Below, piece after piece: positions 32,261 to 45,600 of a stretch of DNA of 64,000 nucleotides. The notes beneath the pieces are model-generated. The model searched no databases. It was not told where the DNA came from and was given only the letters and a program-made list of their open reading frames with translations. Numbering within the stretch: position 1 is the first letter of the stretch; the number at the start of each line of letters is the position of its first letter. Origin of the DNA: Silene conica. Its lineage: Eukaryota > Streptophyta > Magnoliopsida > Caryophyllales > Caryophyllaceae. The position numbers and the translations under genes were made by a program. The stretch lies in assembly GCA_029255685.2 (NCBI GenBank), contig CM055312.2, positions 80,234,369-80,298,368 of the forward strand. The letters run 5' to 3'.

Positions 32261-33340
32261 CCTGAGCCCTGACCCTATACCCTCGCCATGTTAAGACATC
32301 AACCCAAAACATCTCACCCTCAGCTAACGACACACCCAACTCAATTAGAAGTAGGTCCAGGGCAATGGTGTAAGGTTTTCAAGCTGATTCAGTCAAGTTT
32401 TAGGCTCATATTAGGTCCAACATCAGTTAATAGCTCCATGTATACATAATCAAGCCATTTCCAAAGGTCTTAGGTATTTTAATAATCAATTAACCCTAAG
32501 ATAACGATCATCAGTTCATGAGATCAACAATAGAAGGCAACATTCAGTAATCAAATGACCAAGGCTCCAAACTAGCACATTGACTTTGTTTAGACTCAAA
32601 TATAGGTGATATATAAGGAACTCATCATCTGGTAGTCAACAAATATGAGCTCCAAATAAGCCAAAGTTTCAATTGCACTTGCACAAGGCAACAAAGAATT
32701 GAAATTTGATTTATGCTTTATTGTTTTTTGGTTCCATATTATCTTATTCCAATTTTAAAATCTTTATATTGTTGTGTGAAGTAGTTAGGGTCCGTTTAAT
32801 TCTTTATCATTGAATGCTTCAATATGGACATTGTAACTTGTTTTTGCTTGGCTTATATAAGCCAAGACATATCAGTGAGAAAGACAAACTACTTTGATTA
32901 AATTTCCAATTTCCCAAAACATTGTTTCTGAAATCTATCTCATGGCTGTGTGTTGGAGAATTGACATTTGCTTAGTGTTGGGTTAGTGAAGTTTGAACCT
33001 TTGTTTTGTGCTGGATCTGGAGTCACACCCCTCTCTCATTGGCTTAGTGTTTTGAGAAGGGTACTATCATGTTCACAGTTTAGTTCAACCATTTTCAGAA
33101 ATGTCTACTTATTTGTTGGTGTTTTAGTAATTATTTAGAAAAACTCATCTAATTTGACATAATTTTAGGAGCTCATTTACCATTTTTAAAGTAATCTAAC
33201 ATTTCGTTGCACCCGGGTGAACTAAGTTTGAGTTTTGTGTCTTATTCTGTAATCTTGGGGTACTCAGGCCTATAATTACAGTCCAAAAAGAGCGATAAAA
33301 TGGTCAATATTAGTGAAATCTCATACTTATTAATATGATA
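32261..33340. other. No gene seen
   Basis: It probably contains the untranslated end and LTR of the preceding gypsy relic (TATATAAGCC near 32854), but no boundary could be fixed. Confidence 0.4.
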
Positions 33341-33342
33341 TA

Positions 33343-33601
33343 CTCCCTCCATTTTTATCCAAGTGATACATAAGGTTTTTGTACACTATTCACAAGTTAA
33401 CCTTCAATTTCAATTTTTCTCTCAATACGTAAGAAAAAACATATTCATGTGGGATCTTGTTTAATTCGTCTTTACAATTACATTGAAAATATATAATTTT
33501 TATAATTTTTACAAATACGTAGCTAAAGATATTAAGCACGTAAAACGTGCGTTGGCAAACGTGCAAAAAGAAATGTATCACTTGGATAAAAATAGAGGGA
33601 G
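33343..33601. mobile_element. Stowaway-type MITE
   Basis: 259 bp between TA duplications. The ends CTCCCTCCATTTTTATCCAA and the inverted TTGGATAAAAATAGAGGGAG match over 20 bp with one change. Confidence 0.9.
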
Positions 33602-33749
33602 TAGTTAATTAAATTTTTGATTTAAGAAAAAGTTGTTCATACTGATAAAATATTACTCCGTAAATATGTAATTTATATGATGACATGGTTTCAAATTATA
33701 ACTAAACTAATTCAAGTATCAACTTAGTGTTTTGTACCCTTTTTATTCA

Positions 33750-34210
33750 CTCCCTCCATTTAAATCCACTTTGTATGTATCTATTTTGTACACTATTCAT
33801 AATTGAACCTCCAATTTCAATTTTCCCCTAATCCGTAAGAGAAATTATTTTCATGTGGTATTTTGTTTGATTCGTCTTCATGAGTACATTGAAAATTTTT
33901 AACTTTTATAATTTTTGCAAATACGTAGCTAAAGATATTTAGCACGTAAAACATGCGTTGACAAATGTGAAAAATCAAACCAAATGTGTTTGGTGTGGTG
34001 GTTGCTCACCTCATCCCTTAACCATGAGGCCAAGGTTCGATGCCTGCCCATGAGAATGGAGCAACACTTTGGCCAACCGTTTACCTCTTCGTAAGAGCAC
34101 CCGCGGCGAGGGGATTATACACTGTTGTCGACGGTGGACACCCCGGTTTAAACCAAAAAAAAAAAACAAATGTGAAAAATCAAACATACAAGGTGGATTT
34201 GAATGTAGAG
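33750..34210. mobile_element. Stowaway-type MITE interrupted by a SINE
   Basis: Ends CTCCCTCCATTTAAATCCAC and inverted GTGGATTTGAATGTAGAG. Without the SINE and its duplication it is about 256 bp, close in length and sequence to the MITE at 33343. TA follows on the right; the left base pair is CA. Confidence 0.8.
33981..34165 (+). mobile_element. tRNA-derived SINE
   Basis: 185 bp ending in an A run, bordered by a 20-bp duplication ACAAATGTGAAAAATCAAAC (33961-33980 and 34166-34185). GGTTCGATGCC is a good pol III B box near 34034. An A-box-like TGGTGTGGTGG lies near 33991. Confidence 0.9.
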
Positions 34211-34219
34211 TATCTTTTA

Positions 34220-34724
34220 CTCCCTCAATTCAAATTCAAATGTTACCTTTGCTTTTTCACGTTTCTCAACGCACGTTTTACGTAGTTAATATCTTTAGTC
34301 AACGCACGTTTTACGTAGTTAATATCTTTAGCTATGTACGGAGTATCTGCAAAAATTATGAAAGTTATACTTCCACCGATTCTTGTGTTGTTCTCTTTTC
34401 ATTTTGACACAAGAAATAAGAGAATTAATTTGGACCATACAATACATATGACCCCACATGAAATTGATTTTGGACCAGACAATGTTGTCCAAAAGAGGAA
34501 AGAATGAACATCAAAGTTATTAGACCAAAACGGAAAGAGGAACATCACAGAAAATCGGAGGGAGTATATATTTTCAACGTACTCGCAAAGACGAATCAAA
34601 TAAGACTGCATGTGAATATATTTTCTCGTATGTATTTAGAAAAAATTGAAATTGAAAATTTACTTGTGAATAGTGCACAAAGACACAAAGTATAAAACTA
34701 TCATATGGAGAAAAATGGAGGGAG
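34220..34724. mobile_element. Stowaway-type MITE with a nested MITE
   Basis: Left end TA-CTCCCTCAATTC, right end GAAAAATGGAGGGAG-TA. The inner match is weak, so the outer element is only probable. The nested MITE is at 34370-34564. Confidence 0.55.
34370..34564. mobile_element. Nested Stowaway-type MITE
   Basis: 195 bp with TA duplications. Ends CTTCCACCGATTCTTGTGTT and inverted counterpart AACATCACAGAAAATCGGAG. Confidence 0.8.
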
Positions 34725-34829
34725 TATTTTCTTTAAACGAGATATTTTAATCCTATAAAAACGAGTATAAATAAAAGTTAGTAAAATGAGTAAAAAAGGG
34801 TGGTATCCACATAAATTATCAACAAATCA

Positions 34830-37800
34830 ATGGTATCCCTTCTTCACTCATCATTCCTTCCTCTACCACCATCACTCCTCCACCACCACAACAATCACCA
34901 CCGCCGCCGCCGCCGCCGCTGCTCTCTAACTATCATTCCAATCCGATGCGGCAACGTATCACCGGACCCATGGACACTAAGCGACGGCAGCAACCTCGAC
35001 AAACCCAAACCCCGTTCAAAAAACGCCAAAAACACTCTCCCCGACGACAAAGCTCGCCGCATCATCAAAGCCAAATCCCACTACTTGAGTGCATTACGTC
35101 GTAACCAGGGCTCGCAAGCGCAAACCCCTAAGTGGGTCCGACGGTCACCTGAGCAAATGGCTCAATATTTGCATGACGACCGCAACGGACATATTTACAG
35201 TGGTGATGTTGTTGCGGCCATTAAAGCGGTGCGAAGCTTGTCAGGGGAGAAAAAGGGGATGTATGATATGAGGTTGGTTATGGGTTCGTTTGTTACGAAA
35301 TTGAGCTTTCGAGATATGTGTGTTGTTTTGAAGGAGGTTAAAGGTTGGTGTCAAGTTCGTGATTTCTTTGCTTGGATGAAATTGCAGGTTTATTGCTTTA
35401 TTGTTTTATTCAATTCGAATTATGCTGTTCTGTGTTTGATTTTGCGTGTTCTTGAGTTTAATTCAGTGCATTTATGCTTGTAGCTCAATTCTATGAATTA
35501 TCTGTGTAGTGGCGGCGTCAGGATTTTAAGTTAGGAAATAGAATATAGTTCGGAAATTTAGGAAGGCAGCAGACTAATTTTCTGGGTAAAAAGTCTGGTA
35601 CAATTTTTCATCACTATCGCCCTGCTAGCTCAATTCTATGAATTCTTTGTGTAGTCACAGAGTTAGGAGTTCGGATTTAGGATTTTAAGTTCGAGAATAG
35701 GATTTAGTTTGGAAAACTAGGAATGCAGCAGACTAATTTTGGAAAAAAAAAAGTTTCTTTGCCGGGAAGTACCTAAATGATAGTTTGCATAAGGTACCTA
35801 ACATTCTTTTGGTTGTTAACTAGTACCAAATTGATTTTTCGGTTAAAAAAGCCAATACCCCGTCTTGACTTGACGGAAAATCATGATGTAAGCCTAATTA
35901 TACTAATTTCCCTCTTTAATAACTTGTATTTCATGCTAAATAGTCATGAACATAATCTCCGCTTCTCCATCTCCTCTTCTCCACCTCCAATCCAACATCC
36001 ATAAGCCAAGAAAAGAGCTAAAGTAAATTGATTTTTATAGGGAGATGTAAAAAAGGGGGAAAGGGAGGGAAAGTAACAATTAATTAAGAAATTTCGTTAG
36101 TTAATTGACGGAGTAAGACTTTTTTTAACATCAAAATGCCTTTGGTACTATGCGACAACTAAGACATAAACATTAGGTATTTCTGGGCAAAAAAAAATGT
36201 TAGGTACCTTGGTGCAAACTACCCTAAATGTTAGGTACTTCCGGACAAAAAACCCAAAAAGAAAGTCCGAAACAGTTTTTCATCATTATCGCCCTGCTAG
36301 CTCCCTGGGTCCGTTATTGCGTACGTGATAATTATGCTGTCAAGAACTTGGCATGGTGCACATGACATAGTTGATTTATTTTTGCTTACGGACATGAATA
36401 TATTACTTTTAGCTTGAAATGAAGTACCGGTATTAAACTATCAGGCTGGAGGCAGATGACAATCATACTGTTTTTCTTAAAATCCAACGTTGATACAAGG
36501 GTTAATTTGATTGATAATTTCATGTGTGACAATTTACAAACAGCCATTGTTGATCAATTACCAATAATTGTAGCTTGATTGGAATATGTGGAATTTTAAT
36601 GCACCTTGTGTAAAAGGATTATGAGTAAATACTAAGGTTGTCTATAAACTTGGAGCAGTTGTGTTACCGTCCCAGTGTAATTGCATACACGATTGTCCTG
36701 CGTGCATATGGTCAAATTGGCAAGATTAATCTCGCTGAGGAGACATTTCTGGAGATGCTTGACGCTGGATGTGAACCTGATGAAATTGCGTGTGGTACTA
36801 TGTTATGTACATATGCTCGATGGGGACGTCATAAAGCTATGCTAGCATTTTACTTAGCTGTGCAAGAGAGGGGCGTATTACTTTCTGTTGCGGTTTATAA
36901 TTTTATGCTGTCATCGTTACAAAAGAAAGCGCTCCACCAAGATGTGGTGCAGGTATACAGGGACATGGTTGATAAGAGAGTGGTACCCAATTATTTCACT
37001 TTCACAGTAGTCATCAGCTCATTTCTGAAACAAAGTCTTCTTGAGGATGCTTTGGTTGCTTTTAACAGGATGAAAAAACTCGGTTTTATACCTGAAGAGA
37101 TCACATACAGTCTCCTTATAACAGCAAATATAAAAGAAGGCAGGCAAGATGAAGCATTAAGGCTTTATGAAGAAATGAGATCTCTAGATAAAGTACCAAG
37201 TAATTATACTTGTGCTTCACTTTTAACTCTGTATTACAAAAACAGAGATTACTCGAAGGCTCTGTCCCTTTTCTCAGATATGGACAGGTTTAAAATACAA
37301 GCTGATGAAGTCATATATGGTTTGCTTCTAAGAATATATGGGAAGCTTGGGCTCTATGATGATGCAGAGAAGACCTTTGAAGAGGCTGAACGTCTTGGTC
37401 TTCTCGTCAATGAAAAGACATATAACGCGATGGCACAAGTGTATCTTAGTGGTGGATTCTATACAAAAGCCTTAAATACAATGGAGATGATGAGGTCTCG
37501 AAATATAGGCTTTTCACGATATGCCTACACAGTACTGTTAAAGTGTTATGTGATGAAGGAAGATCTGGAATCTGCTGAAGCGACTTTTCAGTCTCTATCT
37601 AACACGGGAATTCCTGATTCAAGATCTTGCTGTGACATGCTCAACATTTACTACAAACAAGAACTGTTTGAGAAGGCCAAAAATTTCATTGTTCAGATTA
37701 GAAAGGACAATGTTGAGTTTGATGAGCAGCTATGCCAAGCAGTGATGAAGGTTTACTCTAAGGAGGGCATGCTTAAAGAAGCTGAGCTATTTATTGAAGA

Positions 37801-40637
37801 GATTAGTGGAAGTGGATCCCTGAAATACAGCAACTTCGTTCGTACACTTCACACAATTTCACAAGCGGAAGGCGTAAAGATAGAGAAAGAAAAGGGATCT
37901 TTGATAACCTCAGGTGTACTTGATACCAATGCTTTGGAGCTTATGCTTTACCTCTACTTGGCTAGTGGTCATGACCTGAAGACTGGATATACACTAGATT
38001 TATTGCTTGGAGCTAATGATGGAGTATCCCTCGCTAATCAACTTGTTGGCAAAATTATACTTGAAGGTGAAGCATGCTTGGTTTTTTGTCCGTGTTTAAA
38101 GTTGTCTGTTTATTTACGTATAGTTAATGTTGTAGTCTAATTGTGAGCCTGAAGGATTTCCTGTGTGGGTATTTCTGAAGATTGACTCTGAACTAATGCA
38201 GGTGACACATTTCAAGCAGGAATTCTCTTAAATTTATTAATCCAAAGAGATGTACGACCTCAGGATGGGATAGCTTCCATGATCAACCTATATGGGAAAC
38301 AACAAAAGTTGGAAACTGTGAGAAAATTGTTTGAAGCCGTGGCTGCTTCTGCTGTTTGTGATGCTGAATTATACAATGCAATGGTTGAAGCCTGTGTCAG
38401 GTGCGGGGAACCAGAAGAGGCTTATCGGCATTACAAAGAGAGCTTAGAAAGAGGAATTAATTTCAATTGTGTTGTCCTTAGTGTGCTTGTGAATGGTTTA
38501 ACAAATCAAGGTAAGCTTTGGATCATCTAGATTTGCGTTTTTCGTACAACCTCAATTATATTATCCTCCTTCAACTTTGATAATCAACTTTGACTATTCA
38601 TCTCTTCAAATATATGTTAAATGTAAGATCAATTAATCTTTCCACCCTTATAAAACCAACTTCTCTAAATTTACACCCTTATAAAATCTTTTTAATAATT
38701 TACCCCCTTATAAAACACTTCTATCAAATTTTTCCCCCTTACTCTGATTTCGGTGTAAAGAAATGGAATATTCCTTCAAATTTCAAAATTTCCCCTAAAA
38801 CTCATAATTTGTGATGAAAATGCCCCTACCCTTATTTCTTTCTTCCATCTATCCCTCTCTTTCCTTCTCTCTTCTACCTATTTTTTTCTTTTTTCTACCT
38901 TTTTTATCTTTCATTTTATTTTCAATCTATCCCCCTCTCTCCTTCTTTTGATGACTATGACGGGTCTGGCTACTCTAATGTTGAAATAATACAACATACC
39001 ATGTTGAAGGGAGGCTTGATGAAGAGACGTCTCAGCAAATGAACGGATTTGTTGATTAGTATCAAGTATAGCATTTAAGCCGTACAAGCCACTCCTCGTC
39101 TTGATCAACAACGACAAACTACTAAAGTGGTCAAACTGATATCAAATCTCACCTAACATAAAGATAAAATAAAATAAAAGTATGAAAATGAACTAATAAG
39201 TGGGGGTAATATCGTAAACTCCCTGAGTAAGGAGGCAAAATTTGATAGAAGTGTTTTATAAGGGTGTAAAATATTCAAAAGATTTTACAAGGGTGTAAAT
39301 CCTTAAATGTACAATGTTAAATTTGTCACCTTCGATTTATGTAAATAATTTTTTTCGTATTAGTCTTTTTTTTTATTCAAAGCTGTAAATATTGTATACT
39401 GTGAGAAAACACAGTCAACCTTCATTACCAGTCAAAGGAAGACAATTTAAATGGGATTGTAGAAGTAATATGTATTTATATAAGGGGCCACTTTGTTTAG
39501 ATATATTGAATAATAAAGGATTGATGTTCATAAGTATAGGGGATGTCAACTCAGAGTCTTAAGTTCTACTAGTATAAATCAAAATGGTAAAAGTGCTGCA
39601 ACTATTGCCACTTAACTGGTCTCTTGCGTATACTTTTCTGTCTATCCTCTTCGACCCGTTGTCTGTTTTTCGTGAGGGATCCTTTATCTGTTTCTGTGCG
39701 TAATGTGGCATTTCATTCTCAGGGAAGCATAAGGAGGCAGAGGATGTAGTACACAGATGTTTCCATTCCAACTTAACACTCGACACTATTGCATATAATA
39801 CATTTATAAAAGCAATGTTGGGAGCAGGTTTGTTTCGTTTGTTGCTTGTTTGTTTACACCACTCTGTTTTCCGATATGAACAGTGAGTTGTACTCCCTGT
39901 ATTAATAGAAACTCATGAACATTCTTTACGTTTATCTGTCCCAGGCAAATTGCATTTTGCAATCAATATCTTTCAGCAGATGCTTTCTGCAGGAGTTTCA
40001 CCATCAATTCAGACGTTTAGCACAGTGATCAGGTTAGGCATTATATCTGTTCTCCTCTGATTAATGGGATTTTCAATTCTAATCTATTCTCTGGTCCGTC
40101 ACTTGGTGCAGTGTTTATGGAAGACAGAGGAAGTTGGATGAAGTGGTTAAGATTTTTGATATGGTGCAGAACTTGGGTGTTCCTATGGATGAGAAAGCGT
40201 ATACTAATCTGATAAGCATATATGGGAAATTTGGTGTGTAGTATGCTTACTTTATAACATTTGTATCTTGAATAAGAAATGTGATCTCATTAAACACTTC
40301 AACACCTTCAGGAATGGTTGAGGAAGCATCTGCATTATTTTCAAAAATGCGGCAAGAGGGCATACAACCCGGAAAGGTGAATGCTTTATGTAGCCCAATC
40401 TTGTATTATATCTTTCTGACTTGTGGGTGCTGGTATTGAAAAAAGCAGTCAGATGATTTGCTATGTGAATTTTTATTTTCCTTGGTTGATTAAGATATAG
40501 GCATTCAGATTCCGGCTTTGTGCCCTATGATTTTGCAGATAAGCTACAGTGTTATGATGAACGCATATGCAGCTGCTGGACTTCATTCTGAGGCGGAGGA
40601 ATTATTGCAGGCAATGCATAAAGATGGTTATGCCTAG
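34830..40637 (+). CDS. EMB976: PPR protein similar to Arabidopsis EMB976 (At5g27270), eight exons, C-terminus shortened
   Basis: Exons are 34830-35387, 36659-38066, 38202-38510, 39723-39827, 39945-40032, 40112-40233, 40312-40376 and 40539-40637. All junctions are GT-AG and stay in frame, giving 917 residues. The N-terminus is serine/leucine- then H/R-rich, fitting an organelle transit peptide. VSPDPWTLSDGSNLDKPKPR and QAQTPKWVRRSPEQM match the EMB976 N-terminus as I recall it. From residue about 190 on there are many tandem 35-residue PPR units (for example PSVIAYTIVLRAYGQIGKIN). PPR proteins bind organelle RNA. The Arabidopsis protein is about 1038 residues. Here TAG at 40635 ends the frame, and homologous but frameshifted sequence continues for about 120 bp. 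It is either a pseudogene or a slightly shortened active gene. Confidence 0.85.
35388..36658 (+). other. Intron 1 of the PPR gene with tandem duplication and MITE
   Basis: A segment of about 145 bp is repeated in tandem (from about 35480 and from about 35625; both contain CTCAATTCTATGAATT and GCAGCAGACTAATTTT). The second copy is split by an inverted-repeat element at about 35754-36253. The copy resumes with TTTTTCATCATTATCGCCCTG. Confidence 0.7.
35754..36253. mobile_element. Inverted-repeat MITE in PPR intron 1
   Basis: About 500 bp with inverted ends of about 55 bp. The left has GGAAGTACCTAA then AAGGTACCTAACATT, and the right carries the same in reverse. The ends are uncertain by a few bases and the superfamily is not assigned. 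Confidence 0.7.
38626..39302. mobile_element. Fold-back element in PPR intron 3
   Basis: Arms of about 85 bp are inverted. The left arm (about 38664-38750) carries TTACACCCTTATAAAATCTT and AACACTTCTATCAAATTTT, and the right arm (39215-39302) carries them reversed. A 9-bp repeat TTAAATGTA flanks it (38617-38625 and 39303-39311), which suggests Mutator-type insertion. The left end carries an extra 40 bp, so the exact border is uncertain. Confidence 0.65.
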
Positions 40638-41040
40638 AGATTATCACGTGATTTTGTGGCTTACCTTGCTCTTATGAAGGCTTACACAGAGGAAATGAAT
40701 TTCGAGAAGCAGAACAAACTGTAATATCCATGCAGGAAGAGGGATTTGGAGTAAAAGATGAGCGTGGAGGAAACAATAGGATGCTGATATCCTACATGGC
40801 AATTATGATGATGATCTTTTGACATTCAAGAAGAGTTTGATGAATCTGGAGAAACTGAATCACTGTCAGGCCACTCTTAGGATTAACAAGCTTGCGATAA
40901 ATTGATGGTGGCGGAGGCGGTGGTGATGATGATGTTTTGGTTCCTTTCCAAAATTGTTGAGCATTTTCAGGAACAGAAGAACAAAGCTTGTCCCATTCTT
41001 CCAAGCCACTGGTCATGAAAATATACCTACATGATAACCC
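40638..41040 (+). pseudogene. Decayed C-terminal continuation of the PPR gene
   Basis: After the TAG the same frame gives AYLALMKAYTEEMNF, and then a one-base shift gives AEQTVISMQEEGFG. Both fit the next PPR units of the family. Beyond about 40760 the similarity fades, so roughly the last 100-120 residues of the full-length family protein are missing. Confidence 0.65.
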
Positions 41041-41377
41041 AGGTATGTCAAAGATAAGACACTAGTGTTCTTAGTAAAATTTGTCACATTTTAAGTAGAA
41101 ATGCACTTGGATGTACATTTCAAAGAACGCTTTTCCGACCTATTTCAAAGAATGCTTTTCCGACCCTAGTGCCAGCCAAAAAGAAAGTTTTCCGAACACT
41201 AGTGAAAAACGGTGAAAACTTTGACAGGCTGACAAGTCTAAGAAAATTTTCTTTACAAACTTTGTGATGGCCTTCTAGATATCATCAACTGCTACAAATG
41301 AGTAAAGTGTTCTCTTGTTTTCGAGGATCCCAGAATGGTGAAACAATCTGTATTGACCTGACCCAAACCTAATCCAT

Positions 41378-41716
41378 TTGACAGTTCTAGCTGCTGATGT
41401 TGTGTTAAGGTTTTTAACTTGGGTTTTTTCTTCCTCTTGGTTTGACAGCATGCTCAAACATGGCCCGAGGATTTTTAAACCCCAGCATCACTCAAGTAGA
41501 GAGCAGCTCACTCAAGTTTCTCTGGAAGTCACTGATGAAATATCCAAGGTGAAGCACTATCCCAAGGACAAATCTTCTCCCAGAACTGACGCCAAACTAT
41601 TTAATTCCCTTGCTCAAGAATCTACAAATTGGATCCCAGAAAACATGAAAGGAAGAGAATTTCCTGAGCCCAACCTCGCAAGGTTTCCAGACATTTTTAA
41701 GACCGTTCCAAAGTAA
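41378..41716 (+). other. Unidentified coding-like ORF
   Basis: After a splice-acceptor-like GGTTTGACAG at 41448 a frame of about 90 codons runs MLKHGPRIFKPQHHSSREQ to FPEPNLARFPDIFKTVPK. Its composition is protein-like and not simple repeat. I do not recognise the family. It lies between two convergent genes (the PPR gene on plus, the phosphatase on minus) and could be a captured gene fragment or part of an unmapped exon. Confidence 0.3.
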
Positions 41717-42632
41717 TCAAGGCCAACAAATAGTCAGGTTGTCGCTTAAAAAATCTAAAGACGATAATTTTGCTTATCAATGTGTCTCTGGAACCTTCCG
41801 ATGTCTTGTAACAATTTTAGACTACGATTGCCAACACTTTGTACAGGTATCTATAAAACGATTGATACAGTTTGATTCAACTCAGCTCAATTTAAATAGT
41901 TACTTCAAAGCAAAATTATACATCAGATTGTACGTTAGGGTTTTACCCCTCTCAAGGTTGGAAAGAAAAGGGATCTTCTGTGTTCGGTGTTCTGACCAGA
42001 AATTTCATAATCCCTTCAACATGCAATGCTGTCAAGACTCAAAAACGCAAGTTTTATCAGCCTTCCAATCTCACACCCTCTAATTCATGGGATAATATTT
42101 AAGAGTTTGAGACTCGTTTCCGGCAATAACGGATTCGAATGAAAACTGTTGGCAAACACATAATAGGTGTACAATGTACATTGTCATCACAGTTGAACAA
42201 TACAGACAAGCGATATATCAGATATTAACTGCTTTTCAGCAGAGTATGAATCGACGTTTACAGACTCAATTCCTTCTTATTTCTGACAGTCATCTGAGAT
42301 AACCTTTGGCGGACTTGCCATCTCGATGGACCATTGAAACATCCAGGGTTCAAACCAAGCCCATGCCAACTGAAAGAGCTGATGACATTGGCCTTAGATT
42401 CGATAAAAATTTAGATCAGTGATGAACTTGTTCACTAAAATGGCACATCTGCCCAAATTAAATACAGTGACCGAAGCTGAAACCGTTGCTGGCATAGTAA
42501 ATTGCATCTCTAAGATATCGTCATCATCAAATGACTTTGCTGCTAAAATAACTTTAATGCCACAACTTACACCAAAATAGGACTTACTTACATGTAACAT
42601 GAATCTAATTTTCCTACCGACATCACAAGTGC

Positions 42633-45600
42633 TCAAGAATTTCCACTTCCCTTGTCATCAGCAACATCACTAGCAACGTCAGGCCCACTGGGTATCTTAC
42701 CCGGATAATTCGTGATTGATGCATTAGACCCTGTCATACTGAAATCGCAACACAATTACCAAATCAAATCTATACTTAATCAAGACGCATGTCTCCTACG
42801 TGTGTCTGACACGGACACAATTACAACTTGGACACTTTGGCCAAGAACATAGTCTTTTTTTATTTTCTTTTATAATAGCCAAGTCCAAGACTTAGATACG
42901 CAAATGTGTCTGATACATTTAAGTAAGTCTCAAGTAACATAGATCAAGACAAGCTCAATTTCTTATTTTCTTTTATAATGCATTAAAAAAAGGACAATGA
43001 ACTCACTTCCTATCAACGATAACCATTGAACGAAGCTCGCAATTTCCAAACCTGCAGTTGTCAAAAGCGATTGGACATATCAATGTAAAGTATCAAATGT
43101 AAAGAGATGAAACATTCATAAGCTCTGAGATTGTGGCAAAATAAGACGTAGATTACTGCTAACCGTTTACACATGTCATCTTTGATTAGAGGGTGACAGT
43201 CATTTCCAAATTGACTCAAAGTATGAAACAAAAACCCACTATGAGTTACCACTGCTATTTCCTTCTCGTCCCTTGTCCATAGCCTGTGTGATGCAACAAG
43301 AACGGAGAACAATCAATTGACCAGGCACGGAACGAATGGCAAATTTGAAGGTTACAATACATGCCTAAACGGTATATTATAATCTAGTGAAATTGTTTTT
43401 ACGCCTCCTAAGCAGCATTGGTAAAGCTCTATGAAGCTATGAAGTTTGTTTACCATGCCATCTTCGTCATCATCGTATAAGGAATTCTATGCGCGGAAAC
43501 ATTGATAGGCGGCAAAATCAAACATGCGGCACAAAAGTTTTACAAACGTGAGTAGGTGACTATGAGTTCATGTTGACAATCTTAATAAGCCAAATTAACA
43601 TATTTTAACACTGCGGTACGCATTCCGAAATATATGCATGCCAATTCACAATTTTTTATCACACCATAAGCCCATATTAATATGATCTAATAGAATTATG
43701 GAATGCAGAGATGTTAAGCAAGGATACTCTAAGGCTTTATCAAAGGTATGTCATATGTTCTGATGCAAGATTGATTTCAGAGACCGATAACCATGACTAA
43801 GAACCATGACGGTGGTTAGCTACCCCTCCCACTCAATCTCCAAGCCCAATCCTACCGAAGATACTTCAAAACTAAAAGAAAGTAACATTTATTAAAGGGC
43901 ACCGTCCCCAGTTAGACATTATGAGAGCTCCATGTTCCATAACCAAAGGTTAAATGCGCACATGTTAGTTGGATAATGTTTTGTAGAACCTTTAACCATA
44001 AATATGTATGCATTTCCTCGTATGACCATAAGCCAAATCTCCTAGTTTAGTCCACCATCCCATGACTACAAATCACATGAAGAATGTTATCTTATCTAGG
44101 GTCAAAATAATGGTATAAGACTACAATAAAAAAAAGATGCACAAACCAATTCATGAACTTCATTCCTCTTTCTGCAACTTCTGCTTTCGTCTCTCGAACA
44201 TCAGCCTTCCATAAAACATCTTCATCACTTTCAATCTACAAGCATAAACTGTATTTCAAAATCCATTTTATCCTGCTCTTCACGTAAAATATTAGATCCA
44301 AAAGTTGCATACCTGAGAAAAATCAATTGCAGGGAACATACACTGATACTGATGAATGTGTCTCCTCTGGTCACAAGGATGAACTCCCTAATATCGGAAT
44401 TAAAAGATAACATCAGCAAACATAATGTAAACAAGACCACATAAATACCAGAATTAAGTAATTCATTTAGTGTAAACAAAACAATTCCATAGAGACGAAG
44501 GCAGAACTAGATAACTTTATTGAATCTTTACAAAAACAAGAATCTGTCCAAGTTTATTCTAATTTCCATTGGGGCCGAAAATTAATAATCCTTGGGTCTA
44601 GACTATTCCTGAATAAAGCAAAATGACTCACTAAACTGGCTACACTTCTTTCTATTTTGAAGTCACACAGTTTTGGACCCAATTTCATTCCGGGTAATTC
44701 AGAAATAGCCTTTGTGTGTTGTTAACACACGGGTAAGACCCCACTTCCTCGCCATTTGCGGGCGCTCCTGAGATGCTTGGCTAATGAGGTTGTCATTATG
44801 TTTGAGTCCAATTTACATGCATCAAAATGAGAAATCCAACATTCTCTCTTTTCCAAAAAGCGAATTAATATTGAGTTAATTCAAGTCACAAGGACGTAAC
44901 TTGTAAGTGTAACACAACATAAGTCACATGTGTATGGTTAACTTCTTTGGAGTTGCAATATCATGACAGAACTTAATAGCGTCATGTTTTCCTCAGAAAG
45001 TAAAAAGACAAGGAGATGAAGATTCTCAATGATTACTGCACGTGTCTTCATCTAGTGTAGACAGCTCACATGTGGCATGATCAACTAAGCTTTCTCCTAG
45101 GCATCTTTGGCATGGTGTTTGCCACCACAGAGTAACTGTAAGGACTTTGACAACACTCTTGGTACAATTGTTCACTACTTCTGCGCAACATAGGGAGTAC
45201 AATGGCTTTATTCTTAGTTTTGTTTACAATCAATCTACCAGTAAAATGCCATCAATAGAGCATATAGAGGTATTTCCATAAAAAGAAACAAAACAAACCA
45301 AATGCTCACGGCAGAGCTCAGCAGCCATGATAGGTGGGCAATTTAGACTTGAAATGGCAGCACGGTCACTGTTTCCAGCATTTGCCACCATTAGTGGTAG
45401 CACATCCATTTTATCAGTATAGCCCTCACCCCCAAAGACACCGACAGCAGTCTGCATAGTCCTGGATATGACATTTACTAGATTTTCATACAGGCAAAGC
45501 ACATCCTAATTATATGCTAAGAGAGGTTGTATCCGGATGATCTTAATGAAAATTAGGTTGAGAGATGCAACAATTAACTACAACTTGATATTAAAAAGGA

